Below, piece after piece: positions 23,582 through 27,685 of a stretch of DNA of 27,685 bases. The DNA is from an uncultured Acetatifactor sp. (lineage in GTDB: Bacteria > Bacillota > Clostridia > Lachnospirales > Lachnospiraceae). The position numbers and the translations under genes were made by a program. The notes beneath the pieces are model-generated. The model saw only the letters and a list, made by a program, of their open reading frames with translations, did no database searches and was not told where the DNA came from. The DNA is taken from NCBI GenBank assembly GCA_934394515.1, contig CAKRRU010000022.1, positions 1-27,685 on the forward strand, in the 5' to 3' direction. The first letter of the stretch is position 1, and every line of letters starts with the position of its first letter.

Positions 23582-24415
23582 TTATTTAACAGTTACAGAA
23601 GTGATGTGAGGGTTCACACCTTCGTACCAGTACAGGAAACCTTCCATATCAACGGTGTCACCGATCTTCAGGTTCTTCACTGCATTGTAGACATCGGTGG
23701 TGTTGTCGCACAGGTAAGACTCAACGGTGAAGGTATAGGTCTGACCGTTCAGGGATACGTTGAAGTACAGGTCGTTGCCGTCTTCGCCGGAACCGTCCCA
23801 GTTGTACAGGAAAGCAACATCGTTGCCGTCAGCGTCCTGACCTGCAGCTTCTACGGTCATGCCGTTGAATGCTACGAACTGGTTCTGGTAGTTGATCAGA
23901 TCATCGGTACCCAGCAGGTCGGTAACATCGGTAACAGGTGCGATATAGCTGCCGTCTTCGATTTCGAAGGTAGCGCCTTCAGCGATTTCCACTTCACCGG
24001 ACCACTCGGTCTTATAACCGGTTACTTTGATCTTGGTACCGGGAACAAGCTTTGCGTAATCATCTTCGGAACATACTGCGTTGTAGATGAAGTAAGCACC
24101 ATCCTGATCCTGGGTGTACAGGGTAGCTTTATCTCCCCACCAGGACTGCTTTGCCTGAACATAAGCCTCGATCACAACCTCAGAGTCAAGGTCAGCTGCA
24201 ACGTACTCATCGTAAGTCATAACACCCTCAGATTTCTCATCGGCAACTGCCTCGGTAGCAGCTTCTGTGGTAGCAGCAGCCTCTGTAGTAGCGGCAGCTT
24301 CTGTGGTGGCAGCAGCGGTAGAATCAGCTGCAACGTCTGCGTTGCTGTTTCCGCATGCAGCGAGAGACAGAACGAGAGACAGGGCCATGGTTAATGCAAG
24401 TGTCTTCTTTTTCAT
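23582..24415 (-). CDS. Secreted lipoprotein with TTEAAA-repeat linker
   Basis: A 277-residue lipoprotein: signal peptide with lipobox SLAAC (Cys 21), a low-complexity linker of repeated TTEAAA (about 32-58, encoded by 18-bp DNA repeats near 24250-24320), then a beta-rich acidic globular part (about 65-277). This part has two similar stretches, one around VVIEAYVQAKQSWWGDKATLYTQ and one around FVAFNGMTVEAAG...VAFLYNW, each followed by a GTKIKVTGY or GDTVDMEGF-like strand. The pattern suggests tandem OB-fold-like domains. GGAGG lies 6 nt before ATG 24415. It has its own promoter. No catalytic motif was seen; it is probably displayed outside the membrane. Function unknown. Confidence 0.85.
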   Translation of the reverse strand: MKKKTLALTMALSLVLSLAACGNSNADVAADSTAAATTEAAATTEAAATTEAATEAVADEKSEGVMTYDEYVAADLDSEVVIEAYVQAKQSWWGDKATLYTQDQDGAYFIYNAVCSEDDYAKLVPGTKIKVTGYKTEWSGEVEIAEGATFEIEDGSYIAPVTDVTDLLGTDDLINYQNQFVAFNGMTVEAAGQDADGNDVAFLYNWDGSGEDGNDLYFNVSLNGQTYTFTVESYLCDNTTDVYNAVKNLKIGDTVDMEGFLYWYEGVNPHITSVTVK

Positions 24416-24431
24416 AATAATCCTCCATTCC

Positions 24432-24506
24432 AGCGCTTATGACAGCGCTATGGGTCTGTGTGGATACACAGACATCTCCTCAATTTATCCGGTGCCTGAG
24501 ACACCG
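24432..24506 (-). promoter_or_regulatory. Three-hairpin leader of the lipoprotein gene
   Basis: Three perfect stems lie between the predicted promoter and the ribosome site: AGCGCT/AGCGCT (24432-24449, 6-nt loop), GTCTGTGT/ACACAGAC (24454-24473, 4-nt loop), and CGGTG/CACCG (24490-24506, 7-nt loop). The nearest hairpin ends 10 nt before the GGAGG. Such a leader may stabilise the mRNA or regulate it; no known family was recognised. Confidence 0.55.
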
Positions 24507-24515
24507 AACAGTTCC

Positions 24516-24545
24516 ATTATACCCAAAATACAGGAGAAATCAATC
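24516..24545 (-). promoter_or_regulatory. Promoter of the lipoprotein gene
   Basis: On the minus strand TTGATT is followed after 16 bp by a consensus TATAAT (within GGGTATAATGG). This predicts a leader of about 95 nt that includes the three hairpins. Confidence 0.6.
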
Positions 24546-24569
24546 TTTTTATGACAGGATGCAGGAATT

Positions 24570-24620
24570 CCAAGGCTAAAATCCGATACAAACATAGCTG
24601 TAGGAGGATTTTTACCTTGG
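24570..24620. other. Long imperfect inverted repeat
   Basis: CCAAGGCTAAAATCC (24570-24584) and GGATTTTTACCTTGG (24606-24620) form 15-nt arms with one or two mismatches around a 21-nt loop. It lies between the binding-protein stop and the lipoprotein promoter. Neither side exits into a T run, so it is not a standard terminator. Confidence 0.5.
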
Positions 24621-24693
24621 GATCCGATAAAATGTCATTAAAATTTATTTTTCACAGAGAAATCTGTACACCAAGTATTTTTATATGAAAATA

Positions 24694-26292
24694 TCAATGT
24701 CCTCTTTTCCTTTTTAAGTAATCGTGAATCACATATATTAAAATCAACACCCAGGTAACAGCCAGCACACTAAGTAAAATCACGGAAGCCTTAGGCAGAG
24801 GACCCAGTTCCTTTTTCCCAAAGGAAGCATCACTTCCCTGACCGAGGCGGTACAGGCTTTCCACATCGCTGTAGAGCTTCTGCATATAGGTATCATCCAC
24901 AGTCTCTTTTCGTCTGGTGGATTTCACCACGTTTTCAATCAGTTGTCCGGCGGCATCACGTAAGGATGCGGAGCCGTTGAAGACAGGAGTGACAAAGGTG
25001 CTGTCCACATGGTCGAGCAACAGTTTGGAGGCCGCAATCTTGACGGCATAGTGGGTGTTGTTGTCCTCACCGCTGCGTGCCAGGTAATCCTGATATTCGG
25101 CGGAATTCTGCGCCTTGGAAGTTACGGGGACATACCCTTCGGTCTCGGAATATGCGATTTGTACATCATTGGTCAGCAGATACTGGGCAAAGAGCCATGA
25201 TGCCAGCACTTCCTGAGAGTCCGATTTATTAAAGACGCAGACGGAAGGCCCCTGGGAGATCATTTCCGGATGCTCCGTGTCAAACTGTGGGATCATGCGT
25301 ACAGCGGTCTCGAAAGGTACGAGAGAGTCCTCACTGATATCCGACAGGGGAGCGTCCGTACCCATCCAGGTGGCACCGGCGGTGGAGTCGATCGCGAAAA
25401 TACATTGTCCGGCATTCAGGAAGTTCGCAGGATAGCCGGAGATCTTAAAGGTGGAAAAGGCACCGCTTTTTACATGACCGGCGATACCGTACAGCAGATC
25501 TGTGGTGGTATCGTTGAACAGTTCAATTGTACCGTCATCTTTGGAGTATCCCGCACCTTTCTGCTTCAACATCTGGATCATCATATTGTCGGTGGACTTA
25601 TAGATAAACGGAATCAGCACGTTCTGACCGTTGACGATATAGGTACCGTCTGCATTCTGTGCCGTAGCAGCCTCGGAAACCTCCCAGATGAAATCCCAGG
25701 TCAGGACATCCGGCAGAGTATACCCCAAAGCTTCCACATAAGTCTCGTTCACATAGCAGGCCTCGGTAGACCGCATGTAAGGCACGGCGTAATGACTGCC
25801 ACCGATGGCACATTCCTCCAGAAACTGCGGAATAATTTCTTCTCTTGTGGGACCGTCATAAGCAAGCTCGCTGCCCCCCAGACCGTATTTTTCATCCGCA
25901 AACAGGTCATCTAACGGAACCACGGTATTTTGTCCGGTGAGGTAGGTCGCAATATGATCCGGATAAGTGATGCAGACATTCGGCGTCGTATTGGTGGAAA
26001 TATTGGTAATAACGTCATTATAGATCTTGCCGTAATCTGTATACAGATTCAGATTCACCGTAATATTGGGATACAACGCTTCAAAATCCGCAATGGCTTT
26101 TTTATAAATATCTGTCTGGGTTTTGTTGGTATCGTTTTTCGCCCAGAAAGTAATCTCGTAATTTCTTGAAGTATCGAATTCCTCCGGAACGGTAAACTCC
26201 GGAAGCCCTTTGGAACCGTGGCAGCCGGTCAGGGACAGAGACAGACAGCCCGTGGCAAAAATAAGTGCCAGTTTTTTGGAAAATCGACTCAT
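24694..26292 (-). CDS. ABC importer substrate-binding lipoprotein with C-terminal membrane helix
   Basis: A 532-residue family 1 (UgpB/MalE-like) binding protein. The signal peptide carries lipobox SLTGC (Cys 24). The mature part has EITFWAKNDTNKTQTDIYKKAIADFEALYP, the PNVCITYPDHIATYL hinge-type segment, GSHYAVPYMRSTEACYVNETY and a C-terminal lobe. Unlike the usual family plan, it ends with a hydrophobic helix (about 502-522, VILLSVLAVTWVLILIYVI) and a basic tail, KRKRGH. It may be anchored at both ends. The ATG overlaps the preceding permease stop by 4 bp (ATGA), so translation is coupled. The ligand is probably a sugar or glycerol phosphate derivative by family only. No ATPase gene is in the window. 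Confidence 0.92.
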   Translation of the reverse strand: MSRFSKKLALIFATGCLSLSLTGCHGSKGLPEFTVPEEFDTSRNYEITFWAKNDTNKTQTDIYKKAIADFEALYPNITVNLNLYTDYGKIYNDVITNISTNTTPNVCITYPDHIATYLTGQNTVVPLDDLFADEKYGLGGSELAYDGPTREEIIPQFLEECAIGGSHYAVPYMRSTEACYVNETYVEALGYTLPDVLTWDFIWEVSEAATAQNADGTYIVNGQNVLIPFIYKSTDNMMIQMLKQKGAGYSKDDGTIELFNDTTTDLLYGIAGHVKSGAFSTFKISGYPANFLNAGQCIFAIDSTAGATWMGTDAPLSDISEDSLVPFETAVRMIPQFDTEHPEMISQGPSVCVFNKSDSQEVLASWLFAQYLLTNDVQIAYSETEGYVPVTSKAQNSAEYQDYLARSGEDNNTHYAVKIAASKLLLDHVDSTFVTPVFNGSASLRDAAGQLIENVVKSTRRKETVDDTYMQKLYSDVESLYRLGQGSDASFGKKELGPLPKASVILLSVLAVTWVLILIYVIHDYLKRKRGH

Positions 26293-27257
26293 CCTTTGGT
26301 ACCTCCTCTGGCAACGCCTGCCATGACTTTTTTACGGAATACGAGGAACAATACGACCAGTGGAACGGAGATCACAACGACCGCCGCCATCATGGCCGGA
26401 ATGTTCTCACGGCCGAAACCGTTCTCGCGGATCTCCTGGATGCCGTTGGATACCAGATAATAGTTTGGATCATCGGTGATCAGACGGGGCCATACATAAG
26501 AGTTCCAACATTCGATGACCTTCAGGATCACGATGGTGATCAGGGTCGGTTTACAGATCGGTACCATGACCTTACGCAGGTAACGCAGATCGGAAGTGCC
26601 ATCTACTTTTGCCGCATAATACAGCTCATCCGGAATCTGTGCGAAGTTCTCTCTGAGCAGGTAGATGTAAAATACGCTGGTCACGGAAGGCAGGATCAGA
26701 CCGGTGAAGGTGTTGCGCAGATCCAGATTCGTGATCGTGGTAAAATTCGTGATGACGACCAGTTCGTTGGGAATCATCATCAGGGATAAAAATAAGGTAA
26801 AGATCAGATCTTTTCCGGCAAAGTTCAGTCTTGCAAAAGCAAAAGCCGCCAGTGTGATGACCACCAGCATGATGGCAGTGGTAACCACCGTGAAAAATAA
26901 AGTGTTCCACAGATATCTTCCCAGAGAAACGGTGGTAAAAGCATCCACGTAGTTCTGCAGAGTGGGAGACAAGGTGAAAAACTTCGGAATGTATTCTGCG
27001 TTGTAGGAGCCGTAGCTTTTGACGGAAGTCAGCACCATCCAGTAAAAAGGAAACAGTACAATCAGCGCCCACAGACATAGGAAAAAGTAGATGACGGTAT
27101 TCCGGATGTTGTTCCGGGCACGCGTCCTTTTTTCTATTTTTTCATAGTTCGATATGTTATTGGATACGTTACGATTCGATATCTGGGTATCAGACCTTTT
27201 GCTGTCATTTACACTTTTACCATTTGAATCGAATGCCTGATTCGATAAATTCGTCAT
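26289..27257 (-). CDS. ABC importer permease, MalG/UgpE type
   Basis: A 322-residue inner-membrane permease of the CUT1 carbohydrate class. It has about six helices beginning near residue 53 (TVIYFFLCLWALIVLFPFYWMVLTS), and the EAA-type loop YYAAKVDGTSDLRYLRKVMVPICKPTL that contacts the ATPase. A polar N-terminal tail of about 50 residues, rich in Asn and Ser, is longer than usual. ATG 27257 has GGAGG 10 nt upstream; a TTG two codons earlier is less likely. It lies 18 bp after the other permease and overlaps the binding-protein gene. Confidence 0.95.
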   Translation of the reverse strand: MTNLSNQAFDSNGKSVNDSKRSDTQISNRNVSNNISNYEKIEKRTRARNNIRNTVIYFFLCLWALIVLFPFYWMVLTSVKSYGSYNAEYIPKFFTLSPTLQNYVDAFTTVSLGRYLWNTLFFTVVTTAIMLVVITLAAFAFARLNFAGKDLIFTLFLSLMMIPNELVVITNFTTITNLDLRNTFTGLILPSVTSVFYIYLLRENFAQIPDELYYAAKVDGTSDLRYLRKVMVPICKPTLITIVILKVIECWNSYVWPRLITDDPNYYLVSNGIQEIRENGFGRENIPAMMAAVVVISVPLVVLFLVFRKKVMAGVARGGTKG

Positions 27258-27275
27258 AAACAAGATGCCTCCTTC

Positions 27276-27685
27276 CTATACATAATGGACATGCTTTTTG
27301 CTGACCAGCAGGTTGATACAGGTGATGGTCAGGACGATGGCGAACAGCAGGATCGCTGCCGCGGAAGCGTAGGAAGGATATCCGCCGCTGTCACCGTAGA
27401 GCATGTCGTAGACGTAGCCGACGATAGTATTCATCTCTGCGGCATTTAAGTTCGTGCCGAAAAGCGCCACGGCATCACTGTAGGCTTTGAATGCACCGAT
27501 AAAGCCGGTAATGATCAGGTAGAATACCATAGGGGAGATCATGGGCAGTGTGATCTTCGTGAACATCCGGAAACGGGAAGTGCCGTCCACTCTTGCCGCA
27601 TTGTAGTACATGGGGTTCACACTGGCGAGAGCGCTGGTCAGGATCAGGATCTTAAAGGGCATAACGATCCAGATGGTGTAAAAGC
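27276..27685 (-). CDS. ABC importer permease, MalF/UgpA type (partial, 5' end outside window)
   Basis: The C-terminal 136 residues or so of a CUT1 permease. The frame stays open to the window edge (FYTIWIVMPFKIL precedes the internal Met at 27662), so the gene continues beyond 27685. The EAA-loop is seen as YYNAARVDGTSRFRMFTKITLPMISP, followed by two membrane helices. It pairs with the MalG-type permease downstream to form the channel. Confidence 0.93.
   Translation of the reverse strand, partial: FYTIWIVMPFKILILTSALASVNPMYYNAARVDGTSRFRMFTKITLPMISPMVFYLIITGFIGAFKAYSDAVALFGTNLNAAEMNTIVGYVYDMLYGDSGGYPSYASAAAILLFAIVLTITCINLLVSKKHVHYV

Noticed and set aside
23459..24394. 311-codon plus-strand frame opposite the lipoprotein gene
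   Set aside because: It is a shadow of the lipoprotein gene, which has a lipobox, ribosome site and promoter; the plus-strand product is low complexity without domains.
24437..24475. Twelve-codon upstream ORF in the lipoprotein leader (minus strand)
   Set aside because: The GAGG lies only 2 nt before its ATG and the frame is explained by the hairpin sequence.
1..27685. tRNA, rRNA, integrase or insertion sequence
   Set aside because: No cloverleaf with tRNA signature loops, no rRNA-like stretch and no transposase or integrase motif was found on either strand.

Overview
The window looks like a chromosomal segment from a low-to-moderate GC anaerobic Firmicute, most likely Lachnospiraceae. This is inferred from the gene order, the strong GGAGG-type ribosome binding sites, the TTEAAA-linker lipoprotein and a hypothetical protein family that I associate with that group. 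No rRNA, tRNA or insertion sequence was recognised, and genus cannot be set from sequence reading alone.

Layout. (1) 1-518: a tandem array of seven 51-bp hairpin units lies downstream of a minus-strand LytTR response regulator gene. (2) 519-5178, all minus strand: LytTR regulator, a small DUF1294 membrane protein, argG, and rqcH (NFACT). (3) 5179-12326, plus strand: an arginine operon, argC-GNAT-argJ-argB-argD, followed after 15 bp by an orphan solute-binding-like protein. The promoter region holds ArgR-like boxes, and the argC leader folds into three hairpins. (4) 12446-19864, plus strand: a YdcZ-type DMT protein whose start codon lies inside a terminator-like hairpin, then comEA, an OmpR/HisKA two-component pair, a GerMN lipoprotein and comEC. 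(5) 19865-20469: a second array, ten units of exactly 52 bp, ends close to a gene for a PD-(D/E)XK-like hypothetical protein. (6) 21255-23320: small accessory genes (Dabb, a broken GNAT, Nudix, GNAT). (7) 23321-27685, minus strand: a structured 3' region with a bidirectional terminator, a TTEAAA-linker lipoprotein, and the end of a sugar-type ABC importer operon (two permeases and a binding protein with both a lipobox and a C-terminal membrane helix). The upstream permease runs off the window.

How the genes work together. ArgJ (bifunctional type), ArgB, ArgC and ArgD make ornithine by the recycling route. ArgG then acts on citrulline. argG and argC both have dyads resembling arginine-repressor boxes, so one ArgR could coordinate them; argF, argH and argR are not in the window. 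comEA and comEC supply the DNA receptor and channel of DNA uptake, with a cell-envelope signalling module encoded between them. The ABC importer lacks its ATPase here, as is usual when a shared ATPase is used.

The best candidate for something undescribed is the pair of hairpin arrays. They have the same architecture (8-bp arms, loop of about 18 nt, unit of 51-52 bp) and the same orientation relative to the gene upstream. Arm positions covary within array A and between the arrays, and array B shows a three-unit higher-order repeat. Array B directly precedes the nuclease-like gene.
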